Assembly (NCBI GenBank): GCA_009829735.1
Contig: CM020620.1
Span: forward strand, 14,071,420 to 14,135,419
DNA: 64,000 nucleotides
Reading direction: 5' to 3'
From: Pyropia yezoensis
Lineage: Eukaryota > Rhodophyta > Bangiophyceae > Bangiales > Bangiaceae
The first letter of the stretch is position 1. Every line of letters begins with the position of its first letter. The translations under genes and the position numbers were made by a program. Positions 1 to 10,578 of this stretch are shown here, one piece after another. The notes below the pieces were generated by a model, which was not told where the DNA came from, did not search any database, and saw only the letters and a program-made list of their open reading frames with translations.

Positions 1-1769
1 ACAAGCTGTTGGATGCGTTTACTCAACTTGGGGCAATCATATGCCCAGTGTCCATCGGAGTTGCAGTTCCAACACCGATTGTCAGTTCCCGGAGGGGTCT
101 TCCCAACTGGGGAAGACGAAGAGATACCCTGGGAAGTTCCCACGGCAGCTACCACTCTCTCCTTGCGGATGCGGCGTGCCTCTCTCAACTCTCTGGCCTG
201 GCGCGCATCCTCCCGTTCCTTGGCCAACTCGGACTGACGCTCCTGGCGTTGTTCCTCCCGCAACTTGCGGTAGGCCTCGCCTCTGCGGTAGGCGAACCTA
301 GCCAACTCGGCCAGGGTCGCCCGGGCAGTGTAATGCTCCCGGGTCTCCATCCGGACTGACCAATGGAGCCCCTCCACAAACCGACTCATCACCACAGCTT
401 GTGGATGAAGAAACTCACAAAGATTGTTGAGCTTACGGACTCGCTCCGCAAAAGACAACTCGTCCTCCGCCTCTTCCTGATGGGCTTGCGTACACTCCTC
501 GACTTGAGAAGCCAGCGCCGCTTCATCAACCATGGCTCTCAACAACCAGTTCACGAGCTCCAAATAGGACGTCACCTCACCAGCGCCTCCACTTGAGGAG
601 CTGGGCATGACGGACATAAGTTCTGTCCGCAGGTCTCCCTTCGTAAACTCCTGTAGCATGCAGAAAGCCATGCCTTCACTTATGGCATTGTCGTCACAGG
701 CTTTTGTGAAACGACGTAGGAACTCAAAGACACGGAGGGGGGGAGTTCCATCCCACTCCGCTTTGTGCCCAAAAGAGTGAAGTGCATTCTTCTTGGCACG
801 GCCCATGGCTTGGGCCTGGTCAGGACCATACGCCACCGACTTGTTGTGGAGGGCGTAGGTCTCACAGTCAAAGACCCTCTGGTAGACCGGGTTGGCTACC
901 TGGATCTTGGGCGGCACCTCACGTTGAGGGAACAGCCGCTGGGGCACTGGGGTAAGTTAACCCTCAGGGCCTGTAGTCCGGCGCGGCGCGCTTGGTGTAG
1001 CCGCCGGCGTTTCCGGGGGGAACTCCCCCATGAAGGGCGTACGCCCCACCGAGTATGATGTGGCTCCCTCGTTGGGAGTCACAGGTGTCGCCCCCTGTTC
1101 GGGGCGACCAGAGGTAGGCGTGAGGAGGGATTCCCCCGGCGCCTGCGGGCTCGAAAGCCCCGATCCGGTCTGGACATTAAGGCCATCTGGCAAACTCGCC
1201 ACAATCTGATTCAGAATTGTATTCGTCATCGTGACCACCAGGTCCGGCAAAGTCTGCCGCAACACATTGGTCGCCTCCCGACGGACAGTTTCCGCGAGGA
1301 GTGGATTGACGACTCCAGTTGAGTCTCGGTCCGCCTCCGGGAGTCCACCTGAGGGGTAACCACGTTCCTCAGGGGTCTCAACCGGGGGCATGGGCACGAG
1401 CCCATCGCCGACCAACGGAGATCCGCCGTCCTCCGAAAGCCTAGTTGGCGACGGCTCCAAGCCAAAGTTGGCTCCAACCCGAGTGGAACCCGCGGGGACA
1501 GTCCTCACCCCTTGGGACGTTCCCGTTGAGTGTACCACACGGTGGCCAGACTTCGGCCCACCCACATCAGAAGTGTCACCCGAGTGAACTCCCGACTGAG
1601 TCGGGGTGGCCTGTTGCCCGCCCGCACTTCCAGTCCTGCTGGCTTGAGGGACCTCTAGTCCCTCTGCGAACCCAGGTAAACCCACCTGTGTCTCACCAGT
1701 ATTCAAAGGCACTGAAGTACGTGCGTCACCCGTGTACTCCCCGGATGACGGGGGGTCCGAACTAGCCAT
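1..1769 (-). pseudogene. gag: Ty3/gypsy Gag, 5' part, interrupted by one in-frame stop; runs off the window
   Basis: The minus strand is open from an ATG at 1769 to the window edge in one frame, broken only by a TAA at 957-959. Residues before the stop form a Ser/Pro/Gly-rich N-terminal region. After it comes a helical capsid-like core containing a SYLELVNWLLRA motif, then a Lys/Arg/Glu-rich stretch and a CCHC zinc knuckle (C-x2-C-x4-H-x4-C, CWNCNSDGHWAYDC, near 30-75). The core matches the Gag of the element at 37.4-39.1 kb, which has SYLEMVNWLLRT, and that of the nested element at 48-50 kb. A primer-binding site lies just upstream at 1870-1886, so this is the 5' end of a minus-oriented LTR element whose pol lies outside the window. 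A GTG at 1793 is in frame, but the ATG is the better start. The stop is either a nonsense mutation or a readthrough signal. Confidence 0.85.
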
Positions 1770-1869
1770 GTTGGCTGACGATCCGTATGACACGGTCCAA
1801 GTCCACCGTTCCTCTGAGACAGAGGGCCCCCTACACCCGGGTGCACCCGGAGGTAAAGTTTACCTCTGC

Positions 1870-1886
1870 CCCCTGCTGCTCCACCA
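1870..1886 (-). promoter_or_regulatory. Primer-binding site of the first Ty3/gypsy element
   Basis: Read on the minus strand the site is TGGTGGAGCAGCAGGGG, two bases inside the LTR edge (which ends CCACA at 1889). The same sequence occurs just inside the 5' LTR of the nested element (50329-50345), and a near-copy at 37324-37340. It would pair with a tRNA 3' end of the form CCCCTGCTGCTCCACCA; I cannot name the tRNA. Confidence 0.7.
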
Positions 1887-1888
1887 AA

Positions 1889-2240
1889 TGTGGCAAAAAC
1901 CACTTGCACACACGACACCCAAGTTGGGGCGGTGTACAAGGGCTGCCTCCCGTGTCGGGGGAACCGGAAGAAGTGCAAGTCGCACACACTCTGTCCCAGT
2001 TGTGGGGCAAACCCCCCACCGACAAACAAGAGGATGGTGTGTGGTCCAACAGTTTCTTGGTCGGGACGGGGACGCAGGGCCAAGCCCCGCTGTCCCTCCC
2101 CTTATCCCCCCAGGGTCCCCTCAGAATCTCGCCACTCAGAATCTCCCACCCAAGCACCTGCCCACCGGGCCACACGAAAATTCAAGACGATGAATGCAGA
2201 AACCCCTCAAATCCAAGTTGGATTTACTACTAAGCTGACT
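1889..2240 (-). repeat. 5' LTR of the first element (right boundary uncertain)
   Basis: In plus coordinates the LTR starts TGTGGC at 1889, directly after the primer-binding site, matching the TGTGG starts of the other two LTR families here. The partner LTR is outside the window, so the outer boundary cannot be fixed. About 2240 is chosen only because the next coding frame, unrelated to the LTR, ends at 2250. Confidence 0.4.
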
Positions 2241-2510
2241 ATCCCAAACTTAGGGAATATGGACCCAAATGCAGGGGGAGGAACGGATCAGGCTAGTGGC
2301 CTGCCGCCCCGTGTATGGCACGTGTTGCCCCCCTACCTGGGGGTCAATACTGCCACACACACCGCGAAGGGCCCCGACGACTTGCGGTGGGATGCCACCC
2401 TCCAATTGGGCCAACTCGGAGTCAGGGACGTCTCGGTGGCCCATGAGGTTGGCGACAAGGATGGCCGGACCCGAGGAGGGCCCTTGACGATTACCCGTGG
2501 AACCGGCTGA
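1890..2510 (+). CDS. Possible exon with a Gal4-like Zn2Cys6 cysteine cluster
   Basis: An open plus-strand frame of about 206 codons contains C-x2-C-x6-C-x5-C-x2-C-x11-C near 1947-2042, including CLPCRGNRKKC. This closely resembles the CxxCRxRKxKC start of fungal-type Zn2Cys6 DNA-binding domains; the last spacing (11) is longer than the usual 6-9. The frame begins with GTG and has no ATG upstream of the cluster. It overlaps the proposed LTR and, at its 3' end, the antisense-type ORF on the other strand. It could be an exon of a gene disrupted by the retroelement, an LTR-encoded ORF, or chance. No activation domain or partner is visible. Confidence 0.25.
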   Translation: MAKTTCTHDTQVGAVYKGCLPCRGNRKKCKSHTLCPSCGANPPPTNKRMVCGPTVSWSGRGRRAKPRCPSPYPPRVPSESRHSESPTQAPAHRATRKFKTMNAETPQIQVGFTTKLTIPNLGNMDPNAGGGTDQASGLPPRVWHVLPPYLGVNTATHTAKGPDDLRWDATLQLGQLGVRDVSVAHEVGDKDGRTRGGPLTITRGTG

Positions 2511-3963
2511 CCCAGCAGCGCGGGCCACGACCGGACCGGGAAGAGCAGCGCCTTGAGAAGCGGCACCCTCGGTCCCTAGGTCCACTGCGAGCTTCCGACT
2601 CTCCAACACGTCAGAAGAATAAGGTAGGTCCAAGGGGGCCAGGTCCTCATCGACCCGGACCCCCCAGGTCCCGTCCGTTGGTTCGAACCGCACTTGGACC
2701 CAAGAAGTTCGTATACGGTCCTTCGGGTTCACCTTGTGGAGACGGGCCACTAAACCGGGGACCGGGGCCACCTTGTCAAGTAGGTCCAGAAGAAGCTCAA
2801 GGTCCCGCTCGGCCACGGAGTCCAACCCCGACTGGGTGCGACAGATCACCTTGGTCCCTACACGACGGATCCAGGTTCGAAGGGTCCGGGAGAAGAGCCA
2901 CAACTGGCAGGATAGCCAGGCCGTACGGAGCAGAAGGACCCCCGCGTGCACGGCCCACTCGGACCGAAACACCGCCCAGGTGAAGGTATCGTTGGCCCGC
3001 AGTAGGTCCCCGAAGTAACAAAGGACCGGTGGCAGCTCCGTGATGGCCCAAAAAAGGGACCTCGACACCAACCCACCACTGAGGGACCCGGACATAATGG
3101 GCCCCACGGTCCATGGCGGGACAGCTTGGGAACTCTTGTTGATGCCAGTCCACGAAGATCCGATGCTTGTCCCGGTGGTGCCGGTTGGTCACCAGGTACT
3201 GACGGGCCGGCTGGAACCCGTCGTAACCGAGAAATGGAGAGGCCTTGATGACGCACTGGCCCGAAGGGGCCGCCGGCAACGGCGCGGACCCGGCAATCGC
3301 CTTGTCCCGCTCCTCCTTGAACCGAACCACGTAGCCCACCTCGTCCACATGACGGACCACGGTGATCGACTCGGACCGGTCGGCCCGCATTGGAGCACGG
3401 GCCTCGGGCATGGTGACCATCTGGCGGAAGAAGGAGTAGCCAGTACAGGGCCCGTCCATGAAACGCAGGGTCGTGTGGGCCCTTGTGGAAGTAACCCAAC
3501 CCCTGGCCCTCTCGCTGTCCCACGCAACACGGCCCTCGGGCCCAAACTGCTCCGGGAACCCGCCGATGATGTCGGTGTACAGCTTGCCCGCCCCCGGCTC
3601 CTCTTGTCCGCCGTGGTCGTTGGGCCCATCGTGACCAAGGGGCCCATCAGAAACCGCTCCGCCGTCGACGTCCATCGTGGTCCGCGACGCCGCTGCGTCG
3701 GGAACGTAAGGGCCCTTGGAAAACAGGGGGGCCGAAGGTGAGAGAGGGGGTGGAGGGGCCAGGGGATCCGCAAGGTAGCTGGCCAGGTGAGGGACCGATG
3801 AGTATGGTGGTGGTGGCGGCCGACGCGATGGCGCGCGTGGGTCCGAGGGCCCGCGCTGGGTATGAGTGAGTCGGGTGTCCAGGGTAGAGACGGTCGAAGG
3901 GACCCGAGGGGGCCCGCTTATGTCCGGGTCTTCCTCCCCGACAGGAGGCGGACCCGGCGGCAT
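2250..3963 (-). pseudogene. Retroelement-type antisense ORF protein (asORF family), one frameshift
   Basis: The ORF starts at an ATG at 3963 (a longer frame begins with GTG at 4005) and reads about 300 codons, with a Pro-rich N-terminus and then a globular part. The frame then changes at an A6 run at 3050-3055 and continues in another frame to a stop at 2250. The C-terminal part contains ITELPPVLCYFGDLL followed by a Trp-rich helical stretch. It aligns by eye with ORFs found antisense to gag-pol in the nested element (42.8-43.3 kb, TETPPALSYVASGL plus Trp-rich segment) and, more weakly, in the outer element (54.5-53.8 kb). No known enzyme motif was recognised. Its position beside the first element's LTR suggests it is the 3' remnant of a second, plus-oriented retroelement cut by that insertion. 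Confidence 0.55.
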
Positions 3964-5600
3964 GGCCGCGGCAACTCCCCCCCCCCCCCCCTTCCCCCGT
4001 ACCACAGCACTCGACCCCTCCCCTGACGCTCTGCGGCAGAGGGGGATGGGGTCAGGCGTGCCGTGGGGGTGGCATGGCGCGCCCTCCCCTCGCCCCTTCC
4101 CCCCTGTCTCTCTCTCTCTCTCTGCTACGCCCTCCCCCCTTCCCCTCTCTCTCTCCCTGGCGCGTGTGGCCCCCGTTGTGACCCCTCTCGTCGGGCCCTC
4201 TCCGACACCCGTGGACCACGCCTCCCCCCCTTCTAGAAGGCGACCACTGTCGGAGACACTGGCCCAGCGAGTCGTTGTGTGCGGTTCTCACCCCCCGGAC
4301 CCATCGGTTCCTCCCCTCGGCCCGCTCGAATCCTGTACCTTGTTGGCCGGCGGGACGCTCGGCCTTTGTGAGGGGGCCATGTGGCGTTCTGAGCCTTTGG
4401 GGACAGGCGGGCCCTTGGGGAGGTGACTTGGGACCCGGCGGGCTATCCTACGTGGAGCCCTTCTCTTGCCGGGGCCCCCTCTGTCAGTGACTCGGGACTG
4501 TGGCGACACACCCGGGATCCTGATTGGTCCCACCCAGGGAGGCGGATTTGGCCGGCGGAGGTGGCCATACTGGCCATTGTGGCCATTTGTTTCGTATTTG
4601 TTTTCACTGCGTGTTTTCGTGTCTTTCCCCTTTTTCCCACTGGGTTTTTTTCGGGGATTGGCATCTGTGTGTGGGGGGATTTTCGCTTGCTTTTCGCTTG
4701 TGTTTGGCGAACGGGGGTTGATTGGTGACCCTCGGCGCCCCAGTGTGACCCCGGTGTAGGGGATGCGCTGGAGGACCTGGTGGAGGTCAGACGCCTTGCT
4801 GGCGCTCGACCCGCCAGAGGCACCCTCTAGGGGCCCCACTCTAGGCCCCTGGAGGGGCCAAGGGGGAGGTTCTTCAGGGGTGCTCCGGGGTCTCCCCGGG
4901 GCCAACTTGTAAAATCAACGGTTCTTTGGGCTCTTGCTCCCTCGGGCTTTTGTCCTTTTACCCTTGCCTCTAAAGGGGCGGGCGAGTGGATCACGCTGGG
5001 ACCTTTACCCGTTCCTTCCCGACCCCGTTGTGGTTTCTTGTGTGTGTGGACCCTGGGCCAGAAGGGCCATAACGCTACACGGCCCGCAACCGCCGCCACC
5101 TGGTGTGGCAACATGACAGGGGGGCCTGTGTGCAGCTCCCCCCCGGCCCACTGGCCCCACCTTTCACTGCCCAGCCAATGGGAGCCAAAGAACCTCCCCA
5201 CCTGGCGTTCGCTCCCCCATTCACACAGCGCCAGCAGTGCGGGCCGTGAGGGGCCCGCCTGTGGCGCCGCCAGGAAGGTGCCCGGCTGCGACAGCACGAC
5301 AGCATGCTGACCCCCTCCCAGACCGCGTGCCCATTGGGACTGTCGAAATGATCGCGTGACACTCTCGACCGGCGACCGGACACGGCAGACAGTGTACCGG
5401 ACACGTAGCAAGGGGTGCTAGGCGAGCCGGGAAAGACGGTTTAACATCTGTCCTGAAGTGCCACAGTCCGAGGTGGGGGGGGGTGCTGAGTCGTCGTTCG
5501 AGCAGCGATCGTCCAGCGTCGCAGATGCGATCGAGTACACCTGGAATGGTATTGGAAAAATTGCTGTGACATGGCCTACATGTGCTCCCAGAACGGCCCA
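3964..5600. other. Stretch without a supported gene
   Basis: The region begins with a C13 run, a (TC)n run near 4110-4125 and C-rich low complexity. Both strands carry overlapping frames with no recognisable domain. A segment at about 5015-5077 is similar to 38235-38297 inside the gag region of the outer retroelement, so part of it may be retroelement debris. Confidence 0.5.
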
Positions 5601-5623
5601 AGTCGGGTTCGCAGATGGGGAAT

Positions 5624-5672
5624 GGTCTTGGTCACCCCCCATTCTCAAAAAGAATGGGGGATGACCAAGATC
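5624..5672. repeat. Near-perfect 22-bp inverted repeat with a 5-nt loop
   Basis: The arm 5624-5645 and its reverse complement at 5651-5672 match with two differences around the loop CAAAA. Nothing around it looks like a gene end, so it may be a terminator-like hairpin, a mobile-element relic or a palindrome without function. Confidence 0.7.
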
Positions 5673-6845
5673 AAGCCCCATTCTTGACTTCCAAGGTGGA
5701 TGGAGTTACATTGATTAAGGTAACTCGGCCTAATCCGGCAGGAACCTGCTTGGAAATTCAGTGTTGCTGTCTGAGGCCGCGAACCACCGCATGGACCATA
5801 CACACCAGATTTGACGCATATTTGAACCGTTTCGGCGGCAATTTTCTGAAGGTCATGCATATTGCGTTGGGATTCGCTGTTGCAGGTTGTGCCCGAATGT
5901 CCCGTCTCACGTATTAGAATACGCAATTCGCGACCTCTTCCCCGACCCAACATGAACACTTCGTTTTGCCCGCTTCCTCGGTGCCATCGGCATTCTGGGC
6001 GTACGGGCTGTGGAGCGCCGCTGCCGTTACGATTAGCAGTTTTTACATGTTCAACAGGACCGGCTCCTGCCATCGAAGGGGGGGTGGGGGGGGGTGATGA
6101 GGAGGGGTTTTGGCGATGATGAGGCTACAATCTGTGGGGACGGAGTGAATGGAGGAGGTGAGCCCAATATCTGCTGGCGCTCTCCACGCGCTGACACAGC
6201 TCTTCAGTTTGCAGAACCGTCCACAAGGAACTGAGCGTGGGCGATGTGGTCATTGGCAAGAAAAGCCATGTCATCTGGCGGCAGCCACATTGGAACGGCT
6301 AGCGTGGGCGTCCATTCTGAGCGTCAAACCCCTGACTAGAAGGACAAAGGGGTTGGCGAGGTGCTCATTCCAACACTTCGTCAAGGAGGTCCGGCGACTG
6401 GTGGCGACTTGCGTATCCACTGTAACTTTTGAAGGCAGTCCTCGCGTCACACTCGTTTGTGTGTTAGACAGCCTGACGGCGTGTGGCGATGAAACTGCCA
6501 CGCCACACTCGCTGCGCCACATGAATGTGGCGGGTCTTAGACCGCCCGTGAGTGCCTGGACGCAGCTCGGGCGCCGATTGAACCTTCTGGCCTTGTTTTG
6601 GCCAGAATGAGGGACCAAGAGAGGCCGGACAAGACGCAATTAGGAGTTGTCAGGACTTGACAAATCGAAACGACCAGTAAGGTCGCTGACGCGGCACACT
6701 CCCCATCCACTGACGGGGCCCACTTGACATGTGCCTGTGGCACACCGACGGGATTGTGACAAATCTGACAGGTCGACAGCAGAGTACGGTCGCGATCTGG
6801 ACCCATAGTGAGGTTTGGTTGAGACAAGGCCATAAAATGCCGCTC
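5673..6845. other. Stretch without a supported gene
   Basis: Base composition is more balanced here than in the flanking coding regions. Frames on both strands (for example 6149-6610 plus, 5645-6073 minus) have no recognisable domain. A small 8-bp hairpin (GTGTGGCG / CGCCACAC) sits at 6481-6508. Confidence 0.4.
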
Positions 6846-6847
6846 TA

Positions 6848-7422
6848 GCACGTGGTGGTGGAATGTTAACCAATGCTTTCAATGTTGACCGGGCCCGGAT
6901 TGCGCACGGTGACCCCGTGGAGGCCGATTGTCATTGACACAGCGTTCTCCTTGCTTTCTTCCACGTAGTGCAACACACGCACTATCTATGCTACAACCAT
7001 CAGCTTCTCACAGACGGCGAAGAACAGAGTCTTCACCTCGTGTACAAAAAACTGTGGCCTGCAAGCGTGTGCTTCTTGCCTTCCATGTCTTTTTTACGCC
7101 CAGAATTATCCTTTTTCAGGGGCTGAGAAGGTCCCCCAGTCACCCAACGATGAGAAGGGTATTTCCAACGCTTTCTCCCCCGCGTATGATTGGTGCTACG
7201 CCGGAATACTCCTATGTCATTGGCGTACAACTGGTCGACATTGCCGCTTTCACAGTCAGCACCTTCTCGTGCATGCGTCTCGGCCAGAGCAACAACACCG
7301 AGAAAAAAAGTATGCGTTGTGATGCTCACAGCGAGAGCGGTTTCATGGTGTTTTTTGACCCTCACAGCGACAAGGTCGACGACGGCAGGTGACGTATTGG
7401 TCAACATTCCGCCAGCACGTGC
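6848..7422. mobile_element. MITE A: 575-bp TA-flanked element with 27-bp terminal inverted repeats
   Basis: The ends 6848-6874 and 7396-7422 are inverted repeats of 27 bp with three mismatches, beginning GCACGTG and containing GGAATGTT(A/G)ACCAAT. They are flanked on both sides by the dinucleotide TA (6846-6847 and 7423-7424), the target duplication of Tc1/mariner/pogo elements. There is no transposase inside. The AATGTTGACC motif recurs within it and is shared with the terminal repeats of the pogo-like transposon at 58444-60951, suggesting a non-autonomous relative. Confidence 0.75.
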
Positions 7423-7924
7423 TATGGGCATCCAGAGTGACCCACTTCGACTGAAAGGCCCCCTAGAGCCGTCTCCGGACAGGTCACAGACCCTCAGTCT
7501 GGCCGAGAAGGTGGTCGAAAGGGCAAGGCTGTTGCGACTGGGTTGTCACAGTGCTCAGTTCCTACCAACTGTGCTCTTTCACGCGCTTTCATTGGTTCAC
7601 GGCTTCCCCCCGTGGCACCGGAAGTGATACAGTCTTTCTCCATTCTTGTCACATCCGTTCTTGGTCACGGTGTCTAAGAACGAAAGTAGGTCGACCGTGC
7701 CGCATGGCCAGATCATCGCAGGCGTCGACATTCGATCGAGTTCGTTGTCCAATCAGCGGACGGATCCAGATTGGGACTTCGCGGCTTACGGCCGTCGTAA
7801 AGGGTGTCTTGCATTGGAGATAGACTGTACTGTATCAGAGGTAGATCGCTGACGGCTGCCGTTCTGCAGAACGAGAGGCTGATCAAAGATACGCTCGTTC
7901 TATTTACAGTTCTACATCGATCTA

Positions 7925-8306
7925 TTGCAGTTCTCCCAATTTTGGCCGATCCGGACAAGAACAAGAACAACAGTCCACTGACCAATGACATGCCTCACAG
8001 GATGCGTCTTTGACCAATGAGAGCTCCGAATTGGCCTTCATTGTTGTGCAAACAGTAAGATCTGCGACTTTTCCGGGACTCCGAGCACACGTAGGGGAGA
8101 ACCCGAGTGGAACAGAAACGAAGACAAGCTGGACAACTGTTCCGGAGAGGAACGAGACGATGTGGGAGGAATCTTCGGCGATCTCAGCCGAGAGAACAAC
8201 AGTGTTTCGACCAATCAGCGATAGGTAAGAGGCCCACTTTGGCTGCACACAGTTGTTCATGCAGTGTTGTTCTTGTCCGGATCGGCCAAAATTGGGAGAA
8301 CAGCAA
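7925..8306. mobile_element. MITE B: 382-bp TA-flanked element with ~39-bp terminal inverted repeats
   Basis: The left end from 7925 (TTGCAGTTCTCCCAATTTTG onward) and the reverse complement of the right end from 8306 match over about 39 bp with one mismatch. TA dinucleotides flank the element at 7923-7924 and 8307-8308. There is no coding capacity. The terminal sequence differs from MITEs A and C, so it belongs to another TA-targeting family whose autonomous partner is not in this window. Confidence 0.85.
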
Positions 8307-8308
8307 TA

Positions 8309-10578
8309 CTTCGTTCGAGTTGTCTCACTAAAATACTGATGAACGCGGAAGAGGAAGGAGGAGGCGCCGTCGCGGGTGCGCCTGCCGCCACCAGTGACAT
8401 CACCACGGCCAGCCGCGGTGGCGGCGGCGGCCGCGGTGGCCCCGTCGGCGCCGCTACGGCCGTGGCGCACGGGGAGTGGTCACGGTCGGGACGACGTGGC
8501 CGACGTGACATCAACGTCGGACGACACTTGGCCTCTGCGACGCCGCTGGTCACGGCGCCGACGAGGCGGCGAAGCTGCGACAGTGGCGGTGGCGGGCCCA
8601 CCTGGTGCGGGCTGTTGGGCGGTAGCCGCGGTTGAGGAGATTGCCGTGGCCGCTCTGCTCCGCACGCCCACCACGCGCCATCGTAGGCTGCCCCCAGCGC
8701 GTGGGGCGGCACCCCGCCCCCTCCCCCCTTATCAGATCTGGCGGCGATGGCAGTAGCGTACCAAGGGCGGCGGCGGAGGGGTGGACATTGACAGCGATGG
8801 GTGCGCGCGTCGCCGTCGTTGACAGCGTCGGCTTGCGGACGGGGCGAGCCCCACGGGCGCAGGCGCGGACCGCAGAAGGTGCGACTGGCGCGGCGCCGCG
8901 GGAAACTGCGGCGGGCGGCGGCGGCGGCGGCTGAGACAGCAGCGGCGGGGGCGGGAGCGGCGGCGGCGACGGCGGTGATGGCACACCCCCCCACCTCCTC
9001 TTCCCAAAGGCCCTCCGTTGTGCTCGTCGAGGGACGTCCCCCCCCACGTGGCCGTCGCGTCGGCGGCCGCCGCGCTCGCCACCGTCTACGCCGTTCGCCA
9101 ACGTCACACGGGAGCCGCGCGGGTGCGAGCCCGTTGCGGCCGAAATCCTGGCAGCTGCCGCCGCGGCCACGCCCCCCCTTCCCCCCAACCCCCGTCCGCC
9201 GAGGCGGAGCGGGGGGGCCGTCCCGACCGCCGCGGCAGCGTTGCGGCTGGGCCACCCCGCCGACGCGGCGGCGGCGCTCGTGGCGCTTTCCCCCGACCTC
9301 CGTGGCGGGCGCGAGACGCCACGGGCGCGGCTGCGGGCGCCGCGGCGGCGGCGGCCACGGCCAAGACCCCAAGGCCGCAGCCGCCGCCGCGTGGACAGTA
9401 GGCGACTGGGCGGCGGAAGTGCGCTGGGTGGCGGTTGGCGGCGGCGGGCAAGGCACGGGTGGCGGCCGGCGGCCGCCGAGGCCGACGCCTGCATGGCGGA
9501 AACCTGCAGAGGCCCTGCGTGGACGTTGACGCGGCCGCCGCGACGGCGCTGCTCTTGTACTCCCCGTGGCGGCGGCCGGGGAGCGCCGCGGCAGCCGCCG
9601 ACGTTGCGTCGCCGGGGGAAGGGGGGGGCACGGGGGAGACTGAAGGTGGAGAGAGACTTGACGGAGCTGCGTGGAGGGGGCGACGCTGCCGAGCTGCGGA
9701 GGGCGGCGACGCGGTAGGTAGGGCTGCGGGGGGTGGACGCCCATCGAAAACGGCCTTCGCTGGGACTCTGCGGACTTCGTTGGACCTCAATGGGGTGTGG
9801 GTGGTGTCTGCGATTGTAGGTCTGCCAATTCTAGCTCATACGAGCCGCCTCAGTCGTCACCAGCTGATGAAGGCGTCGTGACCGTTGCCGTTGCGGTGCA
9901 CCCACATGCTCTGCCGCTTGGTGGTCTCATCTCGCTTTACCTGGTTGCGCCTTAATACTGAAGCCGACAGGTGGTGCCATGTGCATCCCGCGTCTGCCGC
10001 TGGGGACGTCCGCCCCTCACGCTCGCTGGTGTGTGGTTTGACGCGACTCTGACCTTTCTCGCCGAGATGCATTTTGGCGCATCTGCTCCCTCCCCACCAG
10101 CCATAGAATACTCTCTTCTCCGGCCTCGGTATAGATTCCGTGCACGACACGTACATCTTGAGGTGTCACCTTTACTGCATGGCAAAATATATATAAAGGC
10201 ACGCCGCACAGCCTGTTTGGCTGGTGACAGTTACTACGCTCCAGCTCTTCCCAACACGCACTACGCATCGCAAGGAGACTGGTCAAGGAGAAAGAGAGAA
10301 TAAAGAGCACACATGGACCCCGCCTAGGCTGTGGGGGGGCACCACGCACAAGGAAAACACAAGAGAGAGCGCGTCCCAAAAAAACTAGCGCAGGAGTGGC
10401 GAAGGCGACCGACGTGGAATGACCCATCACTAGCCTGCGCAACCGATCACCGCCACGACATGCCCGCCCGAGAACGGCCCGCCAACAATCCGAAGCGCAT
10501 AAAACAACACATGGGCATCACACGTTCCCCGCCGCGGCACGAGCGCCACCGTCCACCGTGCAAGCCCGCCCAGCGCCG
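8309..10578. other. GC-rich low-complexity region; coding status unresolved
   Basis: Both strands carry long overlapping frames: plus from an ATG at 8339, and minus 8257-9744. Composition is dominated by Pro/Arg/Ala on one strand and Gly/Ala/Arg on the other, as expected from (GGC)n-rich DNA. No domain is visible in any frame. 9.8-10.5 kb is closer to average composition and contains a TATA-like element. Confidence 0.35.
10188..10198 (+). promoter_or_regulatory. TATA-box-like sequence
   Basis: TATATATAAAG lies in otherwise GC-rich DNA. It faces the plus strand, but no confident plus-strand gene follows within 500 bp, so its role is uncertain. Confidence 0.3.

Noticed and set aside
3040..3062. 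Programmed -1 ribosomal frameshift at the A6/T6 run of the antisense-type ORF
   Set aside because: TTTTTTG fits a slippery heptamer in phase, but the downstream coding frame is in the +1 register rather than -1, so a simple indel is more likely.
6441..6530. Structured RNA suggested by two small hairpins
   Set aside because: The stems are 7-8 bp and no conserved RNA family features accompany them.
8257..9744. 495-codon minus frame and several plus frames
   Set aside because: The frame runs through the terminal repeat of MITE B and is otherwise Pro/Arg/Ala low complexity; no domain and no clear start.
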